From Periplaneta americana (taxonomy: Eukaryota > Arthropoda > Insecta > Blattodea > Blattidae), in assembly GCF_040183065.1 (NCBI RefSeq), contig NC_091127.1, positions 19,682,891 through 19,746,890 of the forward strand: a stretch of DNA of 64,000 nt, given 5' to 3'. How positions within the stretch are numbered: the stretch's first letter is position 1; each line of letters begins with the position of its first letter. The position numbers and the translations under genes are program-made. Below, one piece after another: positions 32,365-43,850 of this stretch. The notes under the pieces are model-generated. The model did no database searches, was not told where the DNA came from, and saw nothing but the letters and a program-made list of their open reading frames with translations.

Positions 32365-33860
32365 AATTTATATTGGAAGATTTTTTTACCCCTTGACTGC
32401 TGTGCACCCATTTATATCATACCTAATTTATTTAATATGACTAGGAAAACTATAATTATCTCATAAATTCAGAAGATATTATATTAATTATTATTTTATA
32501 CACAGAATACAGATACAATATAAACTTGCAATAAGTCATTTTTAACGTAAATACTAATATTCTGGGAGACATATAGGCTTAACGGTATTTTAGAAATTAA
32601 GAGATTGTTATTTCAACAACGAATAACATACTACATTTGCAACGTGATTATAGAGATAGAATTTCGCAGTAACATATTTTCGGACGTGAAAAAAAAAATA
32701 TTTTGAGAGACGTATATTTTTGAATTAATACATTGTTATTTTCAGTCTCTTACGTACATTCTCATACTACATTAGCAACATGACAGAAATATCATTGAAT
32801 TGCTTTATGTGTAAAATCTTTTTTTTTCTTCCGCTCCTTTGTACAAAATATAGTCGAGGATGTGAAAAACACGCAGTTTTTAAGTCAATGTCTGCAACTT
32901 CGAGCGACTGTCCTTAAGCTTCATTTTAATATGGCCATTACAAATGCTAGTCGCACCGAAATTGCAGTGCTTGAAATCGAATGGGTATCATAGCAATACG
33001 TGAGATAAAAACATCTTCTTCTTTCATTTTTCCAGTTAATATTGCCACTTCTATTACGTTTCGCATGAGTTCTTCACACCAATTCTTGTTGGTGCATCAT
33101 TTTGGTGGGTCAATATTTTGCAGTAGTACTTCTGGTTATACAATATTAGGTAAAATACGTGGTAGCAATCCTTGTAGTTTGAAAGAATTCAAGCTTTTAG
33201 ATGCTGAATAAAAACGAACCCTGGCCAATAGTTCAGGACAAATCGCTGCAAGCCTACAGAGACTTGCAGACAGATACAAACATTTTTAACCAGAGATGCT
33301 TGAAAAAGCCTATGATACAGATCTGCGTATGCTACAGATGATTCAAGGCCGCGAACAAATTCGGCTTGATTATTTTTAACTACAGGGGTCAATAGGAGCA
33401 ATGGCTGAACGAGAACGGCAGGGAAAACCCAAATAATAGGAAGACATCTGCGACACAAGGTCGAGTGCTGTCTTGTTTCAGTTCGTGTTAATACCCTGGA
33501 CGGCTCTACGTCATCAAGAGAAGCTCTCCCTCGCGGTACGACCTCCTCTCGGCGGAGCAGGTACAGGGGACACTGTCACGAGACATGCCGACTGCACGGG
33601 AATTTTATTTCTTTTCCGAGAATCTGCGTTAAACGCTTAATTGAAAGACGTTTTTGCTCCATAATACATCTAGCTGAGTTGCAAAAATCGGAAGCTGAAC
33701 TTACAGGTTTATGGTATCGCTGTAAATGTATTCTTTTTTCCCCGTTAGTACAGAGGAGGGACCCGAATGCTTGCACTGCACCCTCTACTGGGCTTATTGT
33801 GCCTTACCGCTTCAAACTGGGAATAATTTTTCAAGTCCGAACGGTCGCGCTTTTGTAGAT
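32141..33860. other. No gene seen; (TA)n at about 32318-32360
   Basis: AT-rich sequence with a TA dinucleotide run. 33430-33620 is more GC-rich. ORFs of up to 89 codons are unrecognised. Part of 33230-33860 may belong to the transposase relic that follows. Confidence 0.4.
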
Positions 33861-33868
33861 ATCGTGAC

Positions 33869-34276
33869 TCAGCTATGTGTTGCTGATCTGAGCTGATTCG
33901 GACATTCCTTTACTTGAGCATAATCATGTGAAATGCAAGCGAGAAGTTGCTTCCTTGTTTCCACTTTCCGCTTGTAGCCTTCGCTCTTAAGGCAACCCCA
34001 CACACAGCAATCCAATGGAGTAAAGTCAGGTGACCTCGGTGGTCAAGAAATGACTCCACCACGACCGAGTCAACGCCCAGGATAAGTTTCATTGATCCTA
34101 CTGCAATCTAATATCGTTTTGGTCGCGTTAGCATGTGAGTGTTGAAGCACATGAGACTGACACCCGTGTTACTGTTAAGGACAGGGCATATCTTCATATA
34201 AACTTTTTTTGTTTAGAATCACCAATATTATCACCCCTCACAATATCTACCTTTCCTCCTGAATCACCCTGTGTAT
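33869..34276 (-). pseudogene. DDE transposase C-terminal relic
   Basis: Reading the minus strand from about 34042 to the stop at 33869 gives PPRSPDFTPLDCCVWGCLKS and a further 39 residues. The RSPDFTPLD-WG motif is the hallmark of the third catalytic Asp region of IS630/mariner-like transposases. An in-frame stop lies directly upstream. The plus-strand right border reads CTGAATCACCCTGTGTAT at about 34260, like the tips of the DUF4817 elements, so this may be the missing C-terminal half of that family. The left end was not found. Confidence 0.65.
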
Positions 34277-35135
34277 TGCGATTTCTCTTCTAAACTACTG
34301 AATGATTGAATGGATCTTGTTCAAATTCAATGTATAAGAGTCGATATATTCTGGATTGAGGCAATGAAATGCAGACCTATAAATTATAAAACATTAATGA
34401 ATCTTTATCTGAAATTAAAAACATGTTTTGGCGCTACAGTCCAAAAGAAAGCCAAACAAATTTTTCGTGATAACTTTATAGGCCTATATAACTTACATAA
34501 GGTTTTTTCTAGGAAAAGAGGTATTGTATATGAACTCTATATTGATCACAAACGATGGGTAATTGTTCTATAAAACAGGCCTACTTACTGGACCTAAACT
34601 ATTGAATGGATTTTGTTCACATTCAATGTGTAAAAGTCAATTTGAAGGGTTCACAGTAGGCCAAGCGCCATTTATTAAAAATAGAGACAGCAAGAGTGAA
34701 AGTTAAGTGAATACCATAGTTTAATGAAGATTAACATATAATTTAGTTTTAATGTGTATACTTTATATTACTTGCTATATATTCCATTGAATTATGGTAA
34801 TAACTTAATTTTAATCCTTATTTTCTACGTCTTCGGTAAATGGCATTTGGCCCACTGTGGTTCTTTACCCTTCATTTATTCTGGATTGAGACACATGAAA
34901 CAAAAGACCTATAAATATTATAAAACATTAATGAATCTTTATCTGAAATCAAAAACATGTTTTGGCGCTACAGTTCAAAACAAAGCCAAACAATTTTTTC
35001 GTGATATAGGCTACTTTACAGGCCTATATACATAAGGTTTTTTCTAGGAAAAACATATTGTAGATCTATAGGAACTCTATATTGTCCACAAACGATGGGT
35101 AATTGTTCTATATAATAGGCCTACTTACAGATCTA
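34277..35135 (+). repeat. Imperfect direct duplication
   Basis: Two copies of a block with TAAAACATTAATGAATCTTT, ACATGTTTTGGCGCTACAGT and AAGGTTTTTTCTAGGAAAA lie at 34293-34585 and about 34595-35135. The second has an insertion of about 225 bp (34650-34876). Copy 2 also has GTGATATAGGCTACTTTAC where copy 1 has GTGATAACTTTAT. No coding function is supported; the ORFs at 34310 and 34754 span the duplication by chance. Confidence 0.7.
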
Positions 35136-35344
35136 AACTTTTAGAATTATCTTATTACAGTTTAAAGTTAGAAACAGTCTACTTAAATAAAACACATTTT
35201 AAAACTTGGCCTAGACTAACTTTTTACAAAATCTTTCACACTTCTGACATGTCTGTTTATTCTTCCCGATTACGCACTTTACTTTTGATCTCCACAGCAG
35301 AATTATGACCTTGAAGAAGCTATAACAATAATCTATATTTTAGA

Positions 35345-35585
35345 TCAGCTAAGGTGCTTGCCTGCCGATCCGAAGTTACGCTCGGGCGCGAGTTCGATTC
35401 CCGCTTGGGCTGATTACCTGGTTGGGTTTCTTCCGAGGTTTTCCCCAACCATAAGTTAAGGCAAATGTCAGGTAATTTATGGCGAATCCTCGGCCTCATC
35501 TCGCCAATTATCATCTCGCTATCACCAATCGACGCTAAATAACCACGTAGTTGATACAGCGTCGTTAAATAAACGAGTAAAAAAC
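35345..35585 (+). repeat. tRNA-derived SINE-1, copy 1 (5' truncated)
   Basis: It contains the B-box AGTTCGATTCCCGC and the same body as the copy at 35876: CCTGGTTGGGTTTCTTCCG, AATGTCAGGTAAT, GAATCCTCGGCCTCATCTCG and a GACGCTAAATAACC end. The A-box region is degraded. Confidence 0.8.
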
Positions 35586-35875
35586 ATATTTTAGAGTCTA
35601 TAGGGTCAAAAATGATGTTATTGTAGCTCCAACAATCTTAATCAAGAGTAGATAGGAAAGTATGACGGGGAAAGGGAGGATTTATTGCCAAGGATTTACC
35701 GTCCACTTCAGATCTATTTGTTGCGGATGAACTACAAGAGGAAGATCTTATAGTCTATATTTAGAATTAAAAGGGAGGGGTTCCAATGTACAGCTTCTAC
35801 ACTACTATTTATATTTCCAGCACTTTTAAGAGCCGATTTTCTTTAGTATAAAAATATTAGAAATTATTACAGCAG

Positions 35876-36322
35876 CCACCGGCGTAGCTCGGTCGCCTGA
35901 GGCGCTTGCATGTCGATATGGAGTTGCGCTCGGGCGTGGGTTCGATTCCCGCTTGGGTTGATTACCTGGTTGGGTTTTTTCCGAGATTTCCCCAACTGTA
36001 AGACGAATGTCAGGTAATCTGGCGAATCCTCGGCCTCATCTCGCCAAATATCATCTCGCTATCACCAATTCCATCGACGCTAAATTCATTCATTCATTCA
36101 TTCATTTTATTTCATAGATCTTACATGAGCAATGAAGCTTTAAGATGTGGAACAAGTCTAAATTTTACAATATTACAATTACAATTTTTAAAAATTTTTA
36201 CAGTTTTACAATTTAGTAATTTTCTATAATTTTTACAATTTTGTGCAATTTTTTACAATATTTTGGCGAGATGTAGTGAGATGAGGTAGTTGATACAACG
36301 TCATTAAATAACCATGTAATAA
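35876..36322 (+). repeat. tRNA-derived SINE-1, copy 2, with insertion
   Basis: The A-box TAGCTCGGTCG is at 35885-35895 and the B-box GGTTCGATTCC at 35939-35949, a tRNA-like polymerase III promoter. The SINE body follows to the word GACGCTAAAT at about 36083. About 180 bp of (TTCA)n plus AT-rich sequence then interrupts it, and the 3' end resumes at about 36283 (TTGATACAACGTCATTAAAT). Confidence 0.8.
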
Positions 36323-36429
36323 TAAAATTATTACAGTATGCATATGGGCCTAGGCATTTCATGTAAATTTGTGGAAGTTAATTACATATAACTATTCAAA
36401 TAGTAGGCCTATAATGAATTTAAATGTAT

Positions 36430-36720
36430 TAATTATTGGGTTACAGAGATGAGCCTGCCTGGAGAGAAATAAAAAATAGTTTGCAGCCGCAAAATTACTC
36501 TTCAAGGAACGACCACTCATATAAATTGAGGGAAAGAAGACAGAGGACGGACACTGGAAAGTTTTCTTTTCTCAATCGTACTATTAGGGACTGGAATGCT
36601 ATACCTACAGACTTACTAAAGGCTTTACCAACAACCAAACATGTATTTAAAAATAGGCTTAAGGACTTTACTAATAGACGGAAGTGTTGTATCAGTGATG
36701 AAGTGTTGTGTCAGTGAAGT
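36430..36720 (+). mobile_element. LINE-H C-terminal fragment
   Basis: The ORF at 36436-36717 encodes RERRQRTDTGKFSFLNRTIR, then DWNAIPTDLLKALPTTKHVF and KNRLKDF. This matches the end of CR1/Jockey-type ORF2 proteins (R-R-T...FF..RTIRDWN.LP). Directly after it come degenerate repeats of about 15 bp, GTGTCAGTGAAGTGT, to about 36900. Confidence 0.65.
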
Positions 36721-36900
36721 GTGTTTTGTCAGTGAAGTGTGCTGTGTAAGTAAAGTGTGTTTGTGTCAGTGAAGTTTTATAGATTATAGTGGTAGTACAA
36801 AGTATTTGAACAGTGAAATGTATTTGAAGTGTTAGTGAATTCAGGATAGTATCAGTGAAATGTGTCGTAGTTCCAGTGCAGTGAGTGAGTTGACAGCGAA
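36690..36900 (+). repeat. Degenerate minisatellite after LINE-H
   Basis: Repeated words of the GTGTCAGTGAAGTGT type vary by small indels. They start inside the last codons of LINE-H and fade out downstream. Confidence 0.6.
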
Positions 36901-37520
36901 ATGAGTGTAGTGCTGAAGGGTACTTGTGCAGGTATGAACATAGGCCTATCATAGTCGTGGGTTTTAGTTCGAACTTAGGGTTAAGATACAAATTAGATTT
37001 AGGCCTACTTTAAATGTTCTCTCTCACTTCAGTAACAGATACAAAATGAATATTAATACATGGGAAGTGAAAGGACTTCTTTTTAGCGCTAGGGGAACTT
37101 CATTTAAGTTAACCAAAACCATTCTCCTTTCTCTTAAATTTTCTAATGAGGACATTAACAAAATTTGTCTAATGGTAATGAGAGATTCATTATCCATTTT
37201 ACACAATCACTTCTATAATACTATGTAATTTTTTTTACTTCATTTCGTTACTCTTAAATGTATTTTCATCTGTTTCTCCGAAATCAAATTGTACTTTATT
37301 TTTAAATTTATCATTGTTCCGTATTCTCTCCGCAATCATATTGTATTTTTCATTTAACCTCTGCTTTGTATTCCGGATCCTAGAGGTCAGTCGTAGATTT
37401 CGGCCAGATGTCCCAAATTTTGGAATTTGTTGTGCGCATACGTACGATACATTTTCTAGCCATTTTCGATGATCCATAAGTGATCGTGTTTCATTTAATT
37501 TAGGATGCTCCTTGTTGTTG

Positions 37521-37571
<51 letters not shown>

Positions 37572-38319
37572 ATTATTATTTATTATTAGTAGTAGTATTA
37601 TTAATTTATTATTAATTGTATTATTTTATTAATTGTGTTTATTATTCATTGTCATTATTGAGTGTAATTAGTTACCACTGCCACCGAGTATTTATCCATT
37701 TTCAGTGTGAATATACAGACTACATACATAGACCTAAATAGTGTCTTTTACACGTAATTCAAAGAACGAAAGTTCATCCTCTTACCTGGGTGCATTTGTT
37801 ACTTATAGGCCTACTGCTAAAGTATGTGCTTCGTTCGTGACTTTTAAAGTCTTCCGTTAAACAATTCTGAGAGCGATCACTAGCAGTTACTGCTCACCAG
37901 AGATCTCGCGTGGTGGTCGGGAAGGGGAGAATGAAGAGCACATAAAACTGAGGGAATTTTACATAACTTGGCTGAAACTGTCAACTTCTATTGCCTGATA
38001 AATATACAAACAAGTTAACTGCACAAGTAACTGTCGTAGATCTGGCAACAGTGCGAGGAAAAGAACTGATGAGGACAAATGAAACCAAATATAGGCTACC
38101 AGTGGTCGTCAGCACTCACTGAAATGGGTAAAGGGTAAGCGGAGAAACGTGATATGCCCCGTCGTGCAGCAGGAAGAGGTAGAGAGCATACCCGCCAGCA
38201 GCCACGGATGCACCATAGTGCAGTCTCTTCTCCGCGGGTAAGAGAGGCTAGCCCGAGGGTGCAGTGTGCTGATGACCGCTGAAATATACTGTCTATTAAC
38301 CTCAATAGAGCATGACATG
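36901..38319. other. No gene seen; (ATT)n at about 37505-37566
   Basis: AT-rich sequence with a microsatellite. 38100-38290 is more GC-rich and carries overlapping minus-strand ORFs of 69 codons without recognisable motifs. An 80-codon minus-strand ORF at 37235-37477 is unidentified. TAGGCCTA occurs at 36941, 37010 and 37806. Confidence 0.4.
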
Positions 38320-39360
38320 CTGATTTAATTTAATTTAATTTAATTTATTTAATACTTTACACTTGAGCTACATTAGGCATTGCAGCCCGAAAGAGCAGAA
38401 GCTCGTGCTCGGGCGCAGTTCAGATCAGTTATACAAAATATATCACAAAATTACGAGAGTTCATTGAGCACAATAACATTAATAAACGGTAAAATACATA
38501 CAGCATGTAATAATAGGGTATATATACTTACTTATTTACAAATGGCTTTTAAGGAACCCGAAGGTTCATTGCCGCCCTCACATAAGCCCGCCATCGGTCC
38601 CTATCCTGTGCAAGATTAATACAGTCTCTATCATCATATCCCAAATACGGTATATATACAAGTAGGAAATACAAAAGTACATAAATATAAGATATCAATT
38701 TTTAACTCAATTAGCTTAAACAACTAAATAATTAATCTGATTTGTTTATTAAATCTACATGTGTTAAGTGTATTTAGCTCAGGGTAAGCTCTAATTAATG
38801 CATTATATATTTTGGGTCCAAAATTTCTGCTGTGTTTTAATCCAGCAGTTGTGTGGCATTTGAGAGTATTTAGAAAGAAACTGTAGTTTTGTCTCGTATG
38901 GTATTCGTGAGGATCAAATTTAAATTTATTGTGGTTTTTATGGAAGTAAATCAGCAATGTTTGTTTATAAATTTGTTCTAGATTTGATACACCAAATTCC
39001 TGAAAAATTTATTTTGTTGGGTAATGAAAAGATTTATATAGACAAATTTTGATAATTCTTTTTTGGAGCAAATTTAAAGGATGGAGAGTCGATTTTGCCA
39101 TTCCTCCCCAACCTAAAATACCATACTGAATTATTGATTGAAACAGAGCTAAGTACACAGTACGCAGAACAGAAACAGGTAAATAAGAGCGTAGAATGGA
39201 AAATTTGCGGATTGTTTTACGCGATTTGGTACACAGGAAGGAGATATGCTTGTCCCATTTTAAATGTTGGTCAATAATAATGCGTAAATATGTAACCTGT
39301 GAGGATATACTCAAAGCATTACAGAATAATACGAAGGTTGTTAAGTTCAGCATGGATTAC
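38320..39360 (-). mobile_element. LINE-F copy 2, interrupted by a LINE-A fragment
   Basis: The minus strand at 39009-39353 encodes a LINE connection region with KWDKHISFLCTKSRKTIRKF and YGILGWGGMAKSTLHPLNLL. 38724-38957 encodes the C-terminus with NKFKFDPHEYHTRQNYSFF and LKHSRNFGPKIYNALI; the frame is lost between them. The 3'UTR at 38380-38410 matches that of the copy at 29858. The tail is (TTTAA)n at 38322-38350. The LINE-A piece at 38523-38643 is nested within it. Confidence 0.7.
38523..38643 (-). mobile_element. LINE-A copy 8, short 3' fragment
   Basis: About 120 bp of the LINE-A 3' end with a TTAC tail (from the plus strand: CTTACTTATTTACAAATGGC, then AGGAACCCGAAGG). It is inserted in the LINE-F 3' region. 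Confidence 0.85.
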
Positions 39361-39412
39361 ATTATTTAGTCACTTGTAAACAATCAGTACCTAGTTAATA
39401 ATAAAAAAAGCA

Positions 39413-39455
<43 letters not shown>

Positions 39456-39767
39456 CTTGACTGTGGTGCTAGTTACTGGAGAAATAATGAAACGACAAAC
39501 CAAATGAGAATAAGCTACGTCGAGAAAACGTGCTTCAACAGCGTCTTGTTGCAGAACACATTCGACTCATTTTTACAGCTTGAACGCTAGTCTCCAGCGT
39601 GGAAAGATTTCAATATGCTATAGCCCATCTGCTAACGACGTGCCACGATTTTTGCGGTGATGAATGTCAGATTGCGTATAAATAAGAACACTGTCTACAG
39701 TAGTACTACGATAGAGAAATACTTGAGGAATCAACTCTCAGGCAACCTTACGTTGGAAATATTTACA
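39361..39767. other. No gene seen; (ATT)n at about 39415-39452
   Basis: A microsatellite followed by about 300 bp with no supported feature. Confidence 0.4.
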
Positions 39768-40409
39768 AAGATTTTGAAAAGGTGGAAAAGTCCAACTATC
39801 TGGGAGCAACAGTAACAAATGTAGTATAAATGACACTCGGGAGGAAATTAAACGCAGGGTAAATATGGGAAATGCCTGTTATTATTCGTTGAAAAGTTTT
39901 TGTCATTCAGTCTGCTGTCAAAAAACCTGGAAGTTAGAATCTATAAAACAGTTATACTACCGGTTGTTCTGTATGGTTGTGAAACTTGGACTCTCACTTT
40001 GAGAGAGGAACAGAGATTAAGGGTTTTTGAGAATAAGGTTCTTAGAAAAATATTTGGGGCTAAGATGGATGAAGTTACAGGAGAATGGAGAAAGTTACAC
40101 AACGCAGAACTGCATGCATTGTATTCTTCACTTGACATAACTAGGAACATTAAATCCAGACGTTTGAGATTGGTAGGGCATGTAGCACGTATGGGCGAAT
40201 CCAGAAATGCATATAGAGTGTTAGTTGGGAGACCGGAGTGAAAAAGACCTTTGGGGGGGGCAAGACGTAGATGGGAGGATAATATTAAAATGAATTTGAG
40301 CAAGGTAGGTAGGGACTGGATTAATCTTGCCCAGGGTAGGGATCGATGGTGGGCTTATATAACGGCGGCAATGAACTTCTGGGTTCTCTAAAAGTCGTTT
40401 GTAAGTAAC
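39768..40409 (+). mobile_element. LINE-A copy 9, 3' part
   Basis: It begins at the [12 protein letters not shown]-equivalent sequence with frameshifts. It is open at 39900-40241 through [20 protein letters not shown] to the LVGRPE block, where a premature stop (TGA at about 40239) cuts the tail. A G-run near 40253 shifts the frame again. It ends near GTAAGTAACC. Confidence 0.85.
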
Positions 40410-40534
40410 CATTGAAAAAATTCGAGAAAAAGTAAAGGACAAGAATCTTCGGGTTTCTATCGATGCAAGGATGGACGCTTGCAGCCGTTATATTGTGAAT
40501 GTATTTTTTTCTTCTAGTAGATTATTTTGCGATG

Positions 40535-40770
40535 CCTTATCAACATCTTAGGTTATTTAGCGTCTGAATGAGATGAACGTGATAATGTCGGTGAAATGAG
40601 TTCGGAGTCCAGCACCGAAAGTTACCCAGCATTTGCTCATATTGGGTTGGGGAAAAACCCCGGAGAAAACCTCAACCAGGTAACTTGCCCCAACTGGGAA
40701 CCAAACCTGGGCCCCCTGGTTTCGCGCCCAGACGCACTAACCGTTACTCCACAGGTGTGGACTTGTGAAT
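40535..40770 (-). repeat. tRNA-derived SINE-2
   Basis: In the complement, GGAGTAACGGTTAGTGCGTC resembles an A-box region and CAGGTTTGGTTCCCAG a degenerate B-box. A body with ACCTGGTTGAGGTTTTCTCC and a GACGCTAAATAACC end follow. It shares the 3' half with SINE-1 but has a different tRNA-like head. Confidence 0.6.
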
Positions 40771-40904
40771 GTAACTGTAGGTATTTTAGAGACTGAGAAA
40801 GGTAAGGAGACGGCTTTAGTGAATGTTGAAGAGATAGAAAGAGCAAATCATTCCACCATTTTCCAGTTTTTTTAATTCCATGAATAACCTATTTCCAAAA
40901 CGCG

Positions 40905-41168
40905 AGAATAATTTTGCTGTTTGTTACAAACGCAGCATCTTATAGGCCTATGATGAAAGCAGGAGCGGAACTTAAAGTTATTTACCCAAAAATGATTCAT
41001 TTAACATGTTTGGCACATGGACTTCATATAATTTGTGAAGAAATACGTGTTCAGTACTCTAATGTAGGTATATTTATTTCGAACATGAAAAAAGTGTTCC
41101 TAAAACCACCATCTTCATGCAAGGCAATCAAAGAAATTGTACCTGTACACTTGGCTGGAAGGCGTTGA
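40905..41168 (+). pseudogene. hAT-type (DUF659-like) transposase fragment
   Basis: The plus-strand ORF contains LLFVTNAASYRPMMKAGAEL, then KVIYPKMIHLTCLAHGLHII and KKVFLKPPSSCKAIKEI. The D/N-AA..M...G...L....HLTCLAHGLH series is characteristic of the DUF659/hAT catalytic region, around the second acidic residue. The first position is Asn (TNAAS) where a catalytic Asp is usual in the family. It ends in a stop with neither N-terminal zinc finger nor C-terminal dimerisation region. It may be a sibling of the relic at 62985-63525. Confidence 0.65.
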
Positions 41169-41266
41169 TTACTATTGTGAATAACTTATTTTTCTGTTAG
41201 CCTATTGAAAAAGTGATGGAAACATTTCCTTCAGAGAGTAGGCTAGTGCAGCCGTAAAAGTAGTTA

Positions 41267-41480
41267 GGGAAGAGTTGGGTAGTATCGGACATCGGGTAAT
41301 ATCGGACAATGAGTTTCTTTCATCTACCTCCAGATAATAGTACCTGAAATACATGGTTACGTTTCTGTGATGTCGCATACAGAAACGTAACCATGTCATT
41401 CAGGTACTATCATCTGGTGGTAGATGAAAGAAACGCACTGTCCGATATTACCCGATGTCCGATACTACCCAATTCTCCCC
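41267..41480. mobile_element. GGGGAGAG foldback MITE, copy 2
   Basis: A 214-bp palindrome of the same family as 25490-25703, with ends GGGAAGAGTTGGGTAGTATC and its complement (one arm tip changed), flanked by TA on both sides (41265 and 41481). Confidence 0.88.
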
Positions 41481-41654
41481 TAAGGACTCCAAGGTAAGAT
41501 CAGGGAAGGTTTAGCATAGTCTATACTTACTTCAAATTTTAGAATGATTTTTTTCAAGTAGGTATCACTGAATTAGACACAATTGGCATGTTACTGACTC
41601 ATTCTCTTCAGATTATTGAAAAGTAGAGAAGAAAATGTCAGTGACGATTGGTCC

Positions 41655-41810
41655 AACTAGTACTGCAGCCCTTTAAGGGCCCAGACCGACCAGCCGGGCT
41701 GCTGGCCTCACGCCCACATGTCGAAACAGAGGTGGACGATCATCCAACCAGAATGGAGGTATCGTGTGGTTAGCACGACGATCTCATCACCCGTTATAAA
41801 CTAGTACCAA
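41655..41810 (+). repeat. SINE-like repeat fragment
   Basis: The words CAGCCCTTTAAGGGCCCAGA, AGAGGTGGACGATCATCCAA and TGGTTAGCACGACGATCTC resemble a tRNA-related insect repeat; the last looks like an A-box. No B-box follows, so the 3' half is missing. Confidence 0.45.
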
Positions 41811-42630
41811 TGCAAATTTAGAACTTCAGGACTTTTGAAAAAAAAATACCCCGGGTATAGAACACTGAAAGAAATTAGAGGAATTTTATGTGAAGACAGA
41901 TTAAGTTTATGTTCGTTAGAAAATAAAGATGAATAATAACGGCACAAGATGTAAGCAGCTTCTATAGACATGGAACGCGCTTTTTTCTAAACATAAAACC
42001 CTGCAGTTTTAGTATCAACAATATGAAGATGATTTTTGCTGTAGGCCTACGTTGCAATTCATGAAGAAGGCTATGTTCATACTTCTCCAAATTGTATTCA
42101 TATTGTTTGCAAATCTCAGTTGAGTTAATTTTGGTTTTTATCATTTATGATCGTGTCTGTATTATTGCAGTTCAACAAGAGTTGTTGCATATTTTAACAT
42201 TTTCATATAAATATTTCGTAATTTGATAGAGCATTAACTTCCGGGTCCTAGTTATAACTTAATAACTTCATTGGCAGCAGAAATTCTAAGTCCAAGATTG
42301 TAGCGCTAGCAGTTCTGTCATTGACGAATACTGCATAATGTTTTGCTTGTAACGTCGGTGATACTACTGCAATTGAAATTGATGTTTCTGTTGGATCTCC
42401 TTTGTATCAGATTATTCTCTGAAAGCGACCACAGTCTTCAGAAAGATTTTCTCGTGTTTAGGCCTACATGCTATTGGTAGCACCTAGTAGGCCTGCCACA
42501 CTATCCTGTCAGACGAAAAGTATTTCCGTCTATTAACTTATTTCTAGACTGACAGAAATAATTTCAATAGGCCTAACTGTTAGCAAATTTTAACCAAATC
42601 TAGTACAAATAGGCATAACTTATTCTACCG

Positions 42631-42664
<34 letters not shown>

Positions 42665-42942
42665 TAATAATAATCTGAGCGGCGTTCTATAAAGCAAGCG
42701 TGGCGAAAATGTCATCGTGCGCCGAGCCACTGTGTAACCTGCAACGTGCATAGCACCTATGGAGGAAGGCGGACACCCGAAGGGGAAGTTAATCAACTGT
42801 CTTAGTAACGAATTTTCATTTTCTTTACGTGAAGCACTTAAATATAATATGATACAGTACAAGGCTACAAACTAATGTTTAGTACGTGTAACGAAGAAAG
42901 AAATGAACAATGAAACATACGACACATTATCACACCCTAAAA
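41811..42942. other. No gene seen; (AAT)n at about 42630-42672
   Basis: AT-rich, with three TAGGCCTA octamers (42042, 42459, 42568) and a TAGGCCTG variant (about 42488). A GC-richer patch lies at 42675-42790, next to the microsatellite. Confidence 0.4.
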
Positions 42943-43304
42943 TTAACTCTCTTCAGAATGTCTCTGCGACAGAGTTTCAAAATCAGGAATTATGTCACTC
43001 ACTGCCAGTCATAGTTGATCACGAAGGTATTCGTCTGTCAGTCGTGATCTAAATTGGTTTTTACAATTTTCATTGTTGAAAATAATTTTTCACAGACGTA
43101 AGTTGTAGCGAACATGGCTTCAACAGAGCAAGCGAAAGAACGAAGCTTCGGATATTTATTTTTTGGGAAAGATTTGAAAGTTAAACATTTGTCAAGTCCT
43201 TACGTCTAGCTTTCATTTAACATCACATTGTAAATCTGTGGGTTTAAATTGAAGATCTAACCCCATTATTCGTACATCTGCTGAAAAAGAATAGACGTAC
43301 AGAG

Positions 43305-43357
<53 letters not shown>

Positions 43358-43540
43358 CAACAACACTTAACCTTTTAATGTTTCATCAGTAACATGTAGT
43401 ATAATGCCGTTTTATGTTATACAACCGTTTTCCTCGTAATACTTGTAAACAAATCATACATTTAATATTCTCATCATATTGGCAGCAAAAAAATGCGTCC
43501 TCCCATCCTACTTGAAACTTTCGTTTTTGTAAGGTGTACA
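42943..43540 (-). pseudogene. hAT/ZBED-type (GTF2IRD2-like) transposase remnant
   Basis: On the minus strand, 43386-43540 encodes KRKFQVGWEDAFFCCQYDEN and a C-x2-C...H pattern (CMICLQ...YNIKRHYTTCY). This resembles a BED-like finger, with Cys where the last His is expected. 43115 to 42943 then encodes a C-terminal dimerisation-type segment: MFATTYVCEKLFSTMKIVKT, a frameshift, NQFRSRLTDEYLRDQL, an in-frame stop, and LAVSDIIPDFETLSQ. The whole catalytic middle is gone, and a (AAT)n tract lies between (43306-43366). Confidence 0.6.
43306..43366. repeat. (AAT)n-(AAC)n microsatellite
   Basis: About 15 AAT units followed by a few AAC units. Confidence 0.9.
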
Positions 43541-43850
43541 TGTATTCGAGAGAGACATTGCGATGATATGCCACTCGCAAATCAGAGAAAAATACAAATG
43601 GAACGGAGTTTGACTCCAGTGAGTGATAGGGTGGGGGTTGTGGGAGGTAGAAAGCAAGAGATGCACAGCTACCAGTGCGAGCCAAGATGTGCTCGTGAGT
43701 CAGATTTTCGCCGCTGCTGCTCTAAACTAAAACAATTATTATTTACAAGAGGAATATCACGGTAATGAAGGACGGCAACCCCGAGACAATACGCAAGTTA
43801 CGACCTAGTCTAATAATAGCGTCTTCTTGAGAAGATGTATCTGCGCGCAA
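43541..43850. other. No gene seen; transition to CpG-rich DNA
   Basis: Ordinary composition up to about 43850, then abruptly GC-rich. No TATA box could be assigned. Confidence 0.4.

Noticed and set aside
35876-35960. tRNA gene suggested by good A- and B-boxes
   Set aside because: No acceptor stem closes, and the sequence continues into a body shared with two other copies. It is a SINE head.
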